Of a DNA stretch of 64,000 nt, positions 15,954 through 24,373 are shown piece by piece; within the stretch, counting starts at the first letter, position 1; each line of letters begins with the position of its first letter. The DNA comes from Devosia salina (lineage in GTDB: Bacteria; Pseudomonadota; Alphaproteobacteria; Rhizobiales; Devosiaceae): positions 1,034,001 to 1,098,000 of the forward strand of contig NZ_CP080590.1 in assembly GCF_019504385.1 (NCBI RefSeq), in the 5' to 3' direction. The notes below the pieces were generated by a model that saw only the letters and a program-made list of their open reading frames with translations, had not been told where the DNA came from and ran no database searches. The translations under genes were made by a program, and so were the position numbers.

Positions 15954-16846
15954 GGCGTCGCCTCGGCTTCGACCTGATCGAGGCGGTGCCCGGTTACGTC
16001 GGCAAACACCTTGTCGAGGCTGGCCTCCTGGGAGTGGATGCGCTCCACCTGGCCGGTCCGCAGCAATGCCAGGAACCGGTCATTGGCGCCCAGCCCATCA
16101 AGGGCGAACTCCTCGGTCGGTCCATCCTCCCGAGTCACGGCGACCATGCGCCGGCCATGGGCGGCCTTGAGGGCCTGCGGGCGATCAAGCGCCGCAAAGC
16201 GCCCGTCGACCATGAAGGAGATGCGGTCGCAGAGCTGGTCCACGTCGTTCATGTTGTGGGTCGTGAGGACGATGGTCTTGCCGGCGCGGGCCAGATCGGC
16301 GACCAGCTCCTTGACGATACCGGCATTGGTCGGGTCGAGCCCTGCGGTCGGTTCGTCGAGAAAGATCAGTTCGGGATCGTGCTGGATGGCCCGGACGAAA
16401 TTGAGCCGCATCCGCATCCCCTTGGAGAAGGTCTCGACCTTCTTGTCGGCATAGTCCTCGAGGCCCACCAAGGCCATGAGCTCGCGCGGATCGCGACTGG
16501 GCCGCGAATAGAGCGAGGCAAAGAAGCTGAGGTTCTCGCGGGCCGTGAACTTGAGGTAGTGATTGGGCAGCTCGAAGCCGACGCCAATGCGCTCGAAATA
16601 GTCCTGCCCCCAATCGGCGAGGGGCTTACCGAAAATATCAACCTCGCCGGTGAAGCTGCGCTGCTGCCGGGTGAGCACTTTCTGCGTCGTGCTCTTGCCC
16701 GCGCCCGAAGGTCCCAGCAAGCCGAAGATTTCGCCGCGCCGTACTGTAAAACTCACCCCGTCCACCGCGGGTCGGGCCTGACCCTTGTAGCGATAACCCA
16801 GGTTACGCACCGCGATGATGTCGACCGGTTCTGTTGCCCCCGCCAT
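15950..16846 (-). CDS. ABC transporter ATP-binding protein
   Basis: The 298-residue ATPase of the exporter. Walker A is G-L-L-G-P-S-G-A-G-K-S-T (about residues 44-55), the signature region is F-S-K-G-M-R-M-R-L-N, Walker B is L-I-F-L-D-E-P-T-A-G-L-D, and the switch histidine lies in V-L-T-T-H-N-M. The extended C-terminal domain is typical of ABC-2 drug exporters. ATG 16846 is preceded by AGGAG at a spacing of six bases; the open frame continues upstream but only through the divergent tetR gene. The operon is 16846 to 14514, minus strand. Confidence 0.92.
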   Translation of the reverse strand: MAGATEPVDIIAVRNLGYRYKGQARPAVDGVSFTVRRGEIFGLLGPSGAGKSTTQKVLTRQQRSFTGEVDIFGKPLADWGQDYFERIGVGFELPNHYLKFTARENLSFFASLYSRPSRDPRELMALVGLEDYADKKVETFSKGMRMRLNFVRAIQHDPELIFLDEPTAGLDPTNAGIVKELVADLARAGKTIVLTTHNMNDVDQLCDRISFMVDGRFAALDRPQALKAAHGRRMVAVTREDGPTEEFALDGLGANDRFLALLRTGQVERIHSQEASLDKVFADVTGHRLDQVEAEATP

Positions 16847-16888
16847 GAATGGCTCCTTGACTTGCCAGATGGCGTGCAGCATAAACAG

Positions 16889-16901
16889 ACCGACGGTCGG
16901 T
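16889..16901. promoter_or_regulatory. Probable TetR operator (ACCGACGGTCGGT)
   Basis: A perfect 13-base inverted repeat with a single central base lies in the 72-base gap between the divergent ABC exporter and tetR genes, 18 bases before the tetR start. Its sequence style (GACCGAC-N-GTCGGT) is that of many TetR-family operators. It can repress both transcripts, as in known TetR-exporter pairs. Confidence 0.7.
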
Positions 16902-16918
16902 TTGCAAGGAGAATTGGA

Positions 16919-17611
16919 TTGGCGCGAGCGTATCTCAGTGCGGATGAGCGACGGGAGCAGATCCTGGACTGCGCGCAGAGGCTGTTTTTCAGCAAGGGGT
17001 TCGAAGCCACCACAGTGCAGGACCTGATGATCGCGGCGGGCGTATCCAAGGGCGGTTTCTACCATCACTTCGCCGCCAAGGATGACGTGCTCGAAGCCCT
17101 GAGCGCGCGCATGGCCGGGCTCACCGTGGGCATTATCGAAGAGGTGATTTCCCAGCCGGGCCTCTCGGCCTTCGAGCAGATGGACCAGTGCCTGCGGGCG
17201 CTGCGCCGCTTCAAGCGGGATCAGGCCGACGGCATCCTGGCGGCGTTCGAGACCCTGTTGCGCCCCGAAAACATCGCGCTCTATGACCGCATCAACCGGG
17301 CCAATATCAAGACCGTGCTGCCCATGTTCGAAACCATTATCGAAGCGGGCCGGCGGGACGGCTGCTTTAACGTGCCCGATGCGCGGCTGGCCGCGGAAGC
17401 CATCCTGGCGCTGGGCAGCATGTCCCATGACATGGTCGCCAATGCCATCGCCGCCCGCGGCACGGCGGATCGCGCCAGGGCCAACGCCGCGCTCGAGCAG
17501 GGCCTGACTTTCCAGGGCATCATCATCGACAGGATACTGGGCCTGCCCGATGGCAGCATCCAGTTCGTCGAACCCGGCTTTGTGGATGCCCTGCTGCCGC
17601 TCGAGGACTAG
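16919..17611 (+). CDS. TetR family transcriptional repressor
   Basis: A 230-residue TetR-type regulator. The N-terminal helix-turn-helix is clear: R-E-Q-I-L-D-C-A-Q-R-L-F, then T-T-V-Q-D-L-M-I-A-A-G-V-S-K-G-G-F-Y-H-H-F-A-A-K (written here in two parts, about residues 11-50). The C-terminal half is the ligand and dimer domain. The start is TTG 16919, with AGGAG seven bases before it. The divergent position relative to the ABC exporter and the palindrome between them indicate local repression relieved by an exported compound. Confidence 0.9.
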   Translation: MARAYLSADERREQILDCAQRLFFSKGFEATTVQDLMIAAGVSKGGFYHHFAAKDDVLEALSARMAGLTVGIIEEVISQPGLSAFEQMDQCLRALRRFKRDQADGILAAFETLLRPENIALYDRINRANIKTVLPMFETIIEAGRRDGCFNVPDARLAAEAILALGSMSHDMVANAIAARGTADRARANAALEQGLTFQGIIIDRILGLPDGSIQFVEPGFVDALLPLED

Positions 17612-17682
17612 GCAGAAGCGGGGAGGGTTCCCATCTTGGACGGGCGACCGGATATGGATGACATGGGGCAGGGGGCAGAAGC

Positions 17683-18417
17683 GTGGACGTTGTACTCGGG
17701 GCGACACTGCACGATCCGATAGGCCGGACGGCACCGGCAATTGCCCGATTAGCCCCGCGCCTGGCGGCGATTTTTCCGGCGATTTCGCTCAACATATCCG
17801 ACGCTACCCACCCTGACGTGGTGGCGGCAACCGATGCCCTGGATGCCAGGACGATGATTCACCGTGCCAGCGAGGCGAATATCGGGCGCTTCCGCCGCGA
17901 TGCCATCGCGCTAGCCTCCGACGCTCGGCACGTGCTCTACGCGGATTTCGACCACTTGCTGCGCTGGATCGAGTTCGGCGAGGACGACCTGCGCCGGGTG
18001 CTGGATGCCGACCCGGAAGCCGATATGCTGGTGGTCGGGCGATCCCAGGAAGCGCTTGCCCATGAGCCAAGACGCCTGCGCGAGAGTGAGGCCTTGGTCA
18101 ATCACACTTTTGGGCTGCTGACTGGCCACTACTGGGACCTTATGTTTGCCATCCGCAGGCTGTCTCCCGAGGCGACACGGCTCGTCACGTCGGAGAGCCG
18201 GGTGGATACTCTGGCCAACGACGTCGAGTGGCCCTTGCTCGTGCGCCAGGCGGGCCTGCGGATCGGCTACGCCGAGTCCAATGTGCTCTTCTACCGGACG
18301 ATCGAGGGGTTCGGCGCGGAGGCAGATGCGGATGATGCCGAACCGCTGCAGTGGATTCGACGGCTGGAATTTGCAGCCCTGCATGCAACTGCCATGAGGC
18401 CATTCCTGAGCAGGTAA
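17683..18417 (+). CDS. Hypothetical protein, possible glycosyltransferase-like fold
   Basis: A 244-residue soluble protein beginning at GTG 17683, not assigned to a named family. The order of elements (a start M-D-V-V-L-G-A-T-L-H-D, then V-L-Y-A-D-F-D-H-L-L-R-W near residues 84-95, then M-L-V-V-G-R-S near 114-120) recalls a GT-A type nucleotide-sugar fold with an acidic D-x-D at the end of a strand. No further evidence supports catalysis. It stands between tetR and the converging Nudix gene with no coupling to either. Confidence 0.6.
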   Translation: MDVVLGATLHDPIGRTAPAIARLAPRLAAIFPAISLNISDATHPDVVAATDALDARTMIHRASEANIGRFRRDAIALASDARHVLYADFDHLLRWIEFGEDDLRRVLDADPEADMLVVGRSQEALAHEPRRLRESEALVNHTFGLLTGHYWDLMFAIRRLSPEATRLVTSESRVDTLANDVEWPLLVRQAGLRIGYAESNVLFYRTIEGFGAEADADDAEPLQWIRRLEFAALHATAMRPFLSR

Positions 18418-18424
18418 GCGCCTG

Positions 18425-18997
18425 TCAGCCCGGCGGCGTCACCGCGTTGAGCCGCTCCAGCACCTTGGGGGCAAAGTCCCCAAGCATGGTGACGTCGCAC
18501 CATTTCGCGGCGTGGACTTCCTCCAGTTGCGGCACGAGGGGCAGGGCCGGGTCGGCAATGAAGAGATATTGCAGGTCGTGGTGGACATGCGGTGGCTCGT
18601 TGCGCGCCGGCTTGCCGGGCACGTCATGGCTGTCGATGACGAAAGGCAGGTCCCCTCCCATGTGCCAGGGATGCAGGGCAAGGCCGGTGACGCCGGTTTC
18701 CTCCTCGGCTTCGCGGAGCGCCGAAAGGTGGAAGGCATCCGCCGCTTCGTAATGGCCGCCCGGTTGCAGCCAGCGGCCGATGGTGACGTGGTCGATGAGC
18801 AGCGTCTGGCGATGATCCGGTGAGAGGATCACCGCGCTGGTGGTGAGATGGCCCGGGAAGGTGGTGCGCTGGTCGAGGCGATGGCCCTGGGCGATCTGCC
18901 AGCGCAGGAGCGAGAGGTGTTCGCGCGGCCCGGCGACGTCCGCCAGATAGCGCTGGACGGTGGCGGCGAGAGCGGTGTCGAAAGCGGCCGGCTGCAT
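18425..18997 (-). CDS. Nudix hydrolase
   Basis: The 190-residue protein contains a Nudix box, G-H-Y-E-A-A-D then A-L-R-E-A-E-E-E-T-G-V (about residues 81-103). The catalytic R-E-x-E-E-x-G is complete, while the first glutamate of the consensus is an aspartate. The box follows the usual Q-P-G-G strand, so hydrolysis of a nucleoside diphosphate linked to another group is predicted, but the substrate is not. The next minus-strand gene upstream (19001) ends 3 bases before it, so it probably belongs to that operon. Confidence 0.88.
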   Translation of the reverse strand: MQPAAFDTALAATVQRYLADVAGPREHLSLLRWQIAQGHRLDQRTTFPGHLTTSAVILSPDHRQTLLIDHVTIGRWLQPGGHYEAADAFHLSALREAEEETGVTGLALHPWHMGGDLPFVIDSHDVPGKPARNEPPHVHHDLQYLFIADPALPLVPQLEEVHAAKWCDVTMLGDFAPKVLERLNAVTPPG

Positions 18998-19000
18998 GGC

Positions 19001-19555
19001 TCAGCTCTCCCGCGGACCGCAACTGATTTCGGACAGTTCCGCCTCGAAGCGGCTGCGCATGGCGTGGTGGGGCGCGGAAAGCCGAACCAGCACGAACAGC
19101 CGGTCCGAACTGGCCTCGACCACGAGGAGACCCTCGGCGATGTCGATCTGTTGCTGGGCGAGAAGTCGGGTCTGCGCAGCGTTGAAGATACCCATCTCGA
19201 CCGTCTGTCCGATGCCGTCGCGATTGGTGGTGGAATAGGTCACCACACCCGCCTCGTTGAAGAGCGCCACCGACCAGAAGGCATCGGGCAGGACGCCGCT
19301 GAGATAGGCCGGTCCCTCGGAAAGGTCGAGCTGGCAGATGCCATAGCTGAGTTCGGGGTCGAGATGCAGCGGATTGGGCTGCCCGGGCTCCACCGGCGGC
19401 AGGACCACCAGCTGGTTCCGGGCGTTGAGCGCGGAGACGCGCGTCCAGGTGGTTTCCTCGGCCAGGAGGGGGAGGGTGAGGATGGTGGCGATATGGATGA
19501 TGCCACCGAGCAGCAATCCGCCGGCCAGCCAGAGCAGCGTGCGGATCATGAGCAT
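19001..19555 (-). CDS. DUF1254 domain-containing membrane-anchored protein
   Basis: A 184-residue protein with an N-terminal transmembrane segment (I-R-T-L-L-W-L-A-G-G-L-L-L-G-G-I-I-H-I) and an extracytoplasmic domain of the DUF1254 type, seen in F-W-S-V-A-L-F-N-E-A-G and Y-S-T-T-N-R-D-G-I-G. In many bacteria DUF1254 and DUF1214 are halves of one longer protein; in Rhizobiales they occur as two short neighbouring genes, as here. The function is unknown. It overlaps the DUF1214 gene by 10 bases. Confidence 0.8.
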   Translation of the reverse strand: MLMIRTLLWLAGGLLLGGIIHIATILTLPLLAEETTWTRVSALNARNQLVVLPPVEPGQPNPLHLDPELSYGICQLDLSEGPAYLSGVLPDAFWSVALFNEAGVVTYSTTNRDGIGQTVEMGIFNAAQTRLLAQQQIDIAEGLLVVEASSDRLFVLVRLSAPHHAMRSRFEAELSEISCGPRES

Positions 19556-20121
19556 GTCTCCAAAGTGATGGATGGCATGGTCACGTCGGAAGACGCAAAG
19601 CTGGACAGGGCGGTCGTGTCATAAAGCGTGAGAACCAGGCTGAAAAGCCCCGAGCCGGTAAGTTCGAGCCAGTTCGAGGGGCGCAGCGACGTGCCCACAT
19701 GAATGCGCAGCGCACCGTCCGACTGGCGCACGATCTCGCTGGAGCGCAACGCGGCGTCAGTGCCCGGGGCCGCCAGGTTGACCCAGTCCTCGTCGACGGC
19801 GGCGAGGGTCCAGAAGGTGGATACGGGCACGTGGCCGTCAATCCGGTAGGTACAGGCCAGGTCCAGCGCCGCGCCGTCGCTATCGGCCGTCGCCACGAAT
19901 TGCAGCCCTTCGCTCCGGCCAAGCTGCAGGGCGGCAGCGCGCACAATATGCCCTGTCGTATAGGGATTGGGGTTGGGTGCGCCGATATCGGGCCAGGCCA
20001 TCCAGGGCCCCAGCGACACCGCGCCGAACAGCCGCCCATCGGTCAGGGCGTAGTAGCTGAGGCCAAACCCCACAGCCAAGGCTACGGCAATACTCATCAG
20101 CAGACGTAGAACAAAACGCAC
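19546..20121 (-). CDS. DUF1214 domain-containing membrane-anchored protein
   Basis: The 191-residue protein has a signal or anchor (residues 4-27) and a DUF1214 domain, recognisable in the segment P-V-S-T-F-W-T-L-A-A-V-D and the late S-N-W-L-E-L-T-G-S-G-L-F-S-L-V-L-T-L-Y-D (cited as one motif, about residues 149-168). It is the first gene of a three-gene minus-strand unit with the DUF1254 and Nudix genes. The 10-base overlap with its neighbour favours co-translation and perhaps a complex of the two proteins. Confidence 0.8.
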   Translation of the reverse strand: MRFVLRLLMSIAVALAVGFGLSYYALTDGRLFGAVSLGPWMAWPDIGAPNPNPYTTGHIVRAAALQLGRSEGLQFVATADSDGAALDLACTYRIDGHVPVSTFWTLAAVDEDWVNLAAPGTDAALRSSEIVRQSDGALRIHVGTSLRPSNWLELTGSGLFSLVLTLYDTTALSSFASSDVTMPSITLETCS

Positions 20122-20246
20122 GGTCAGCTTCTCTGCAATTGGGGCATGGGATGGCTGGACCGTATGCGTTGTGGATAGATTAGGCTTGTAGCAACCGGGG
20201 AACCGGGGCGGAAGGTGATTTTGCCGTTTTCGGCAGGCGAGGGACG

Positions 20247-20717
20247 ATGCGCTTGGGAGAAGGACTGACTGGGGCAGTTCTGGCAGGCCTGGTTCTCGCT
20301 ATTGGCATCGGCGATGCGGCAGGCAAGGACAAGCCACAATCAATTGCGGCCTGGCTTGGTCAATGGACGGCCAGCCCGGAGCAGGACCTCACGATCACCC
20401 GAAGCGGCGATGCTGCCCTGTCGATCGAAGGCTTTGCGAGCTGGGGCGCGTCCGTCCCCCAGCGGGTCGAACTTGGGGCCGTCCATGTCGGCGAGTTCAC
20501 CGTGGTCGTGCCGATATCATGGGTCGATGTCGAACGGCATCGGCTGGAATTTGCCGTGGGCATGGACGGCGCCCTGCGGCCTGATGAGGCTGGGGACTAC
20601 GATTGCGTCATCGCGCTGGAACTGATGCAGGCGGCGCTGGTGGCGACAGACAACATGATGTGTGGCGGTCACAACGTGACATTCAATGGCACCTATAGGC
20701 GCCAGCCGGGTCACTAG
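20247..20717 (+). CDS. Exported hypothetical protein
   Basis: A 156-residue protein with a cleavable signal peptide (hydrophobic A-V-L-A-G-L-V-L-A-I-G-I-G, likely cleaved after G-D-A-A-G near residue 26) and a small beta-rich periplasmic domain. Two cysteines near the end (D-Y-D-C-V-I-A and M-M-C-G-G-H) may form a disulfide. No family was recognised. It is a single gene followed directly by the first copy of a dispersed repeat. Confidence 0.65.
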   Translation: MRLGEGLTGAVLAGLVLAIGIGDAAGKDKPQSIAAWLGQWTASPEQDLTITRSGDAALSIEGFASWGASVPQRVELGAVHVGEFTVVVPISWVDVERHRLEFAVGMDGALRPDEAGDYDCVIALELMQAALVATDNMMCGGHNVTFNGTYRRQPGH

Positions 20718-20718
20718 G

Positions 20719-20818
20719 GCCATTCCCGTTCTGCTTGGATCAGAACGGGCTCCATCTCATTGATCTGTCGTGCTTTCGAACCGCAGTAGTGGTGTCCACT
20801 TCTGCTCAAAGCGCTCTA
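20719..20818. repeat. Dispersed intergenic repeat, copy 1
   Basis: About 100 bases that match 26929-27030 along nearly their whole length. It opens with the inverted repeat CCCGTTCTG-N7-CAGAACGGG (20725-20749). A core GTGGTGTCCACTT sits in the second half, and it ends with AAAGCGCTCT. It fills the gap between the converging 20247 gene and the penicillin-binding protein, so its hairpin may also stop transcription. Confidence 0.82.
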
Positions 20819-22975
20819 GAGCTCGGTGACGTCCGGGCCGGACGCCTGGGCGGTGTCACGCAGCGGCGTGGCATGGTCCAGGGTGCTCTTGAGCCGTTCC
20901 GCCAGATCGAGCAGCTTGCGCGCGGCGGCCGGCTTGAGGCTGGGCGGGCGCTCTTCGAGGTCTTCCACATCCTCAAGTCCGGCATCGGCTACCACGACCT
21001 GTGGTGGCTCGAAGTCGATGCCGAAGACCGGCTTCACCTCGATGTTGGTGTGCGCATAGGCCATGAACTTCTGCCAGGCGATGGTCGGAAGGGTTCCGCC
21101 CGTGAGGTTGTTTGTGGGCCGGTAGTCGTCATTGCCGAACCAGACGGCCGCCACATAATTGCCGGTGAAACCACAGAACCAGGCGTCGCGATAGGACGTG
21201 GTGGTGCCGGTCTTGCCCAGCGTGGGAACACCCTCAATCTCCGCGCGGCGCCCCGTGCCGCCGGTGACCACGGTCCGCATCATCTGGTTCATATAGGCCA
21301 CCGTCTGCTCCGACAGAACGCGTTCGCGCGCAGCATTCGGGTCCTTTTCAAAGACCAGCTGGTCGTTGAACGTGGTCATGCGGGTGATGCCATAGGCCGG
21401 GGTCTTGTAGCCGTGATTGGCAAAAACCGCATAGGACGAGGTCATGTCCAGCACCGAAACCGAGGCGACGCCCAGGGCCAGCGAGCGGGTGACGGGATAA
21501 TCGGCCCGCAGCCCCATGCGGTGGCTGAGTGCGGCAATCGGCTCGCGGCCGGTCTTGATCGAGAGCGTAACCGGCACCGTGTTGATCGAGGCGGCGAAGG
21601 CCGCCAGCAGTGTCGTCTGTCCGCGATAGGAGCGGCCGTAATTCTGCGGGCACCAGTCACCGATACAGACCGGGCGGTCCGAAATCGTGTCGCTGGGCGT
21701 CAGGCCCAATTGTTCGAACGCTTCGGAATAGACAAAGGGCTTGAAAGAGGAGCCAGGCTGGCGCGTGGACACGATGGCCCGGTTGAACTGGCTCTTGGCG
21801 TAGTCCGTTCCTCCGACCATGGCGCGAATGGCCCCCTGGGTGTCGGTGACCACCATGGCTCCCTGTTCAACCCGGTACTGCTCGCCCTGGTCGCGAATGA
21901 CGGAGGTAATGGCCTCTTCGGCGTAGCTCTGCAGCGTCGTGTCGATGGTGGTCCGGACAATGAAATTGTTGCCCGGCGCGTTGGACGACTCGATGATCGC
22001 CTTGGCTTCCTCGAAGGCCCAGTCGAGAAAGTAGTTCGGCGAATTGATGTCGTTGGTACGGTCCACCGCCGCGGCCGGGTGCCGGCGCGCTGCGGTAACC
22101 TGACCTTCGGTGAGGAACCCGGCGGCCACCAGATTGGTCAGCACCAGATTGGCGCGCCCGCGCGCCGCCGCCAGATCGACATGGGGAGCGTAATTGCCCG
22201 GTGCCTTGAACATGCCCGCCAGCATGGCTGCCTCGGCCAGGTTGATGTCCTGCACCCGCTTGCCGAAATAGAATTCAGAAGCGGCAGTCACCCCGTAATT
22301 GCCCCCGCCCATATAGGCGCGGTCGAAATAGAGCTTGAGGATTTGATCCTTGGAGTAGTTCCACTCGAGCCAAACCGCCAGGAACGCCTCGACGATCTTG
22401 CGCTCAATGGTGCGCTCGGAGGACAGGAACAGGTTCTTGGCGAGCTGCTGGGTGATCGACGACCCGCCCTGGGTACCGCGTTCGCCCTGCGCATTGCTGG
22501 CCAGGGCACGCAATGTGCCCACCACGTCGATGCCGAAATGGTCGTAGAAGCGCCGGTCCTCGGTGGCGAGGGTTGCCTTGATCAGGTAGTCCGGCATCTG
22601 GTCGAGTGCCACGCTGTCATCCGAGCGAATGCCGCGCCGGCCGATCTCGCTGCCGAACCGATCGAGGAAGACCACCGAATAGTCTTCGGCCTTGTTGAAG
22701 GCGCCGCGATCGATGATGTCGAAAGCGGGCAGGGCCAGGGCCGTCATCAACACGGCGCCGATGGCCCCGAAGGTGAAGGCGTCGGACAGAATCTCGACGA
22801 AAAAGCGCCTGATTCCGGAGACATGGAACCGGGACATGAAATCCTGGTAGCGCGTATAGCCGCGACCCAGCGCCTGCCAGAATTCGTAGAGCGACGAATC
22901 GAGCCAGGCATCCGCCGCCAGCATGCTGCCCTTGGGCCGGCGCTTCTTTTCCTTGGTATAGAATGGATCCTGCAC
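20816..22975 (-). CDS. Class A penicillin-binding protein (PBP1A-type transglycosylase/transpeptidase)
   Basis: The 719-residue bifunctional enzyme builds and cross-links peptidoglycan. After a cytoplasmic start and one transmembrane helix (about residues 55-75) comes the GT51 transglycosylase domain with A-T-E-D-R-R-F-Y-D-H-F-G and G-G-S-S-I-T-Q-Q-L-A-K-N. A transpeptidase domain follows with S-S-F-K (in P-G-S-S-F-K-P-F), S-I-N and the K-T-G-T-T triad. GTG 22975 begins Q-D-P-F-Y-T-K-E-K-K-R-R, the usual opening of this family in relatives; the TTG at 23077 would add an unlikely segment. A large open frame on the plus strand is only its antisense. Confidence 0.92.
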   Translation of the reverse strand: MQDPFYTKEKKRRPKGSMLAADAWLDSSLYEFWQALGRGYTRYQDFMSRFHVSGIRRFFVEILSDAFTFGAIGAVLMTALALPAFDIIDRGAFNKAEDYSVVFLDRFGSEIGRRGIRSDDSVALDQMPDYLIKATLATEDRRFYDHFGIDVVGTLRALASNAQGERGTQGGSSITQQLAKNLFLSSERTIERKIVEAFLAVWLEWNYSKDQILKLYFDRAYMGGGNYGVTAASEFYFGKRVQDINLAEAAMLAGMFKAPGNYAPHVDLAAARGRANLVLTNLVAAGFLTEGQVTAARRHPAAAVDRTNDINSPNYFLDWAFEEAKAIIESSNAPGNNFIVRTTIDTTLQSYAEEAITSVIRDQGEQYRVEQGAMVVTDTQGAIRAMVGGTDYAKSQFNRAIVSTRQPGSSFKPFVYSEAFEQLGLTPSDTISDRPVCIGDWCPQNYGRSYRGQTTLLAAFAASINTVPVTLSIKTGREPIAALSHRMGLRADYPVTRSLALGVASVSVLDMTSSYAVFANHGYKTPAYGITRMTTFNDQLVFEKDPNAARERVLSEQTVAYMNQMMRTVVTGGTGRRAEIEGVPTLGKTGTTTSYRDAWFCGFTGNYVAAVWFGNDDYRPTNNLTGGTLPTIAWQKFMAYAHTNIEVKPVFGIDFEPPQVVVADAGLEDVEDLEERPPSLKPAAARKLLDLAERLKSTLDHATPLRDTAQASGPDVTEL

Positions 22976-23109
22976 GACTGACCCCGATGCCCTGATCTGG
23001 GCAGAGTTGTCCTTAAACGCCGGACAAGGCAACACAATCGCTGGAATATGATTGCATTGCCGCGCCCGCAAGCGCAAACCGGCAACAACATGAACGGCAA
23101 ACGGTAGAC

Positions 23110-23565
23110 ATGGCCTTCTGGGAAGAAAAAACGCTTGAGCAGATGTCGTCCGCGGAGTGGGAAGCGCTCTGCGACGGCTGCGGCCGCTGTTGCCTGATCA
23201 AGCTCGAGGACGAGGATACCGGCACGCTCATCACCTCGGATGTGCGCTGTCGGCTGCTCGATGGCGACAGCTGTGCCTGCACCAATTATCCCCGCCGCAA
23301 GGAAATCGTGCCAGACTGCATCAAGCTGACGCCTGAGAACGTGCGCGAGATTCCCTGGATTCCGGTGACCTGCGCCTATCGGCGGCTGGCCGAAGGCAAG
23401 GGCCTTGCCTGGTGGCATCCGCTGGTTTCCGGCGACCCGCAGACGGTCGTGGATGTCGGTGTTTCGGTGAAGGGTCGCACGTTCCTCGAAACGGAGATCG
23501 ATCCGGAGGAGTGGGAGGAGCACGCGGTGGAATGGCCCGAATGGGAGCCGCCGGAATCCCTTTAG
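23110..23565 (+). CDS. YcgN family cysteine cluster protein
   Basis: A 151-residue UPF0260/YcgN protein. The cysteine pattern is C21, C24, C27, C28, C47, C55, C57 and C70, starting with C-D-G-C-G-R-C-C, which suggests metal or Fe-S binding. It also has the family's W-x-P-V-T-C-A-Y-R and W-W-H-P-L-V-S-G stretches. The role is not established. It diverges from the penicillin-binding protein gene across a 134-base gap. Confidence 0.9.
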   Translation: MAFWEEKTLEQMSSAEWEALCDGCGRCCLIKLEDEDTGTLITSDVRCRLLDGDSCACTNYPRRKEIVPDCIKLTPENVREIPWIPVTCAYRRLAEGKGLAWWHPLVSGDPQTVVDVGVSVKGRTFLETEIDPEEWEEHAVEWPEWEPPESL

Positions 23566-23640
23566 CTTGAGATGCTTACCTCCTGTTAACCATAAGTATG
23601 GCCTGATTGGTCGACCCGGACGTGGCCCAGGACAGGCTTG

Positions 23641-24279
23641 ATGAACAAAGTGACGATGAGCGGCAATGATGGCCTGTGGGCGCGTATCCGCGCAGCACTC
23701 GGCCGCGGCGCCGGGGCCCAGGAGCCGCCCTACGGCCAGGCCGCCATCGCCCGCAATCCGAACAAGAAATCCCGCCTCGCCCAGCGCATCGATGAAGAGC
23801 TGCGCCGCAGCTGGCAGCATGCCGCCCAGCGCAATGTATCGCTTTGCGTGATCGCGCTCGAAATGGACGGCTACGCGGATTATTTCGCGGCCTATGGGCG
23901 CGAGGCGGTCGAGGACAGCCTCGACAGGCTTGAAGAGGTGATCGCCGGACTGCTGCCGCGCGAAACCGACCGCTGCCTGCGCTCGGGCCGGTCCGGCTTC
24001 ATGCTGGTCCTGCCCGACATGCCCGCCCTGATGGCGCGCGACCTGGCGAGCCGCATCGCCGCCGCAGTGCGTCTTCAAGGTCTGGCCAATCGCGAGAGCC
24101 ATGCAGGGCAGGTGACGCTCAGCACCGGCATCGCCGTGGTCAATCCCGCGGGTGCCCTTGACCGGTCGGTGATCGAGGCCGCGGGCGAGGCCGTGAAAAA
24201 GGCCCAGCGACGTGGCCTTGCCCGGCTCGAAGTGGTCGACCTGCGCGGTCGCCAGCAGCGGCAGCGCAAGGCGGCCTGA
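23641..24279 (+). CDS. Degenerate GGDEF domain protein
   Basis: The product has about 212 residues: a short unstructured N-terminus and then a diguanylate cyclase-like domain. Fold features are S-L-C-V-I-A-L-E-M-D-G-Y near residues 67-78 and the late V-T-L-S-T-G-I-A-V-V. In the active-site turn G-G-D/E-E-F is replaced by R-S-G-R-S-G-F, so synthesis of c-di-GMP is unlikely. It could act as a nucleotide-binding or scaffold domain. A TTG at 23638 directly precedes the ATG chosen. Confidence 0.75.
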   Translation: MNKVTMSGNDGLWARIRAALGRGAGAQEPPYGQAAIARNPNKKSRLAQRIDEELRRSWQHAAQRNVSLCVIALEMDGYADYFAAYGREAVEDSLDRLEEVIAGLLPRETDRCLRSGRSGFMLVLPDMPALMARDLASRIAAAVRLQGLANRESHAGQVTLSTGIAVVNPAGALDRSVIEAAGEAVKKAQRRGLARLEVVDLRGRQQRQRKAA

Positions 24280-24373
24280 GGCGCGCCGGCGGTTGCCATG
24301 ATCGCCTTCTCCCCTTAAGAGAGCCGTCCCCGCGCGCCACCCCCGCGTGCTTCCCATGACGATGGCGGCTCCC

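Noticed and set aside
16852..16918. Longer TetR N-terminus from upstream codons of the same frame
   Set aside because: The frame stays open far upstream, but it runs through the exporter operator and the antisense of the ATPase gene; TTG 16919 has a good ribosome binding site.
17683..18417. Firm assignment of this gene as a glycosyltransferase
   Set aside because: Only a single acidic motif and a general strand pattern support it; it is left as hypothetical.
20735..22981. Open frame of 748 codons on the plus strand
   Set aside because: It is the antisense of the penicillin-binding protein, which has complete catalytic motifs; the long frame is a by-product of high G+C.
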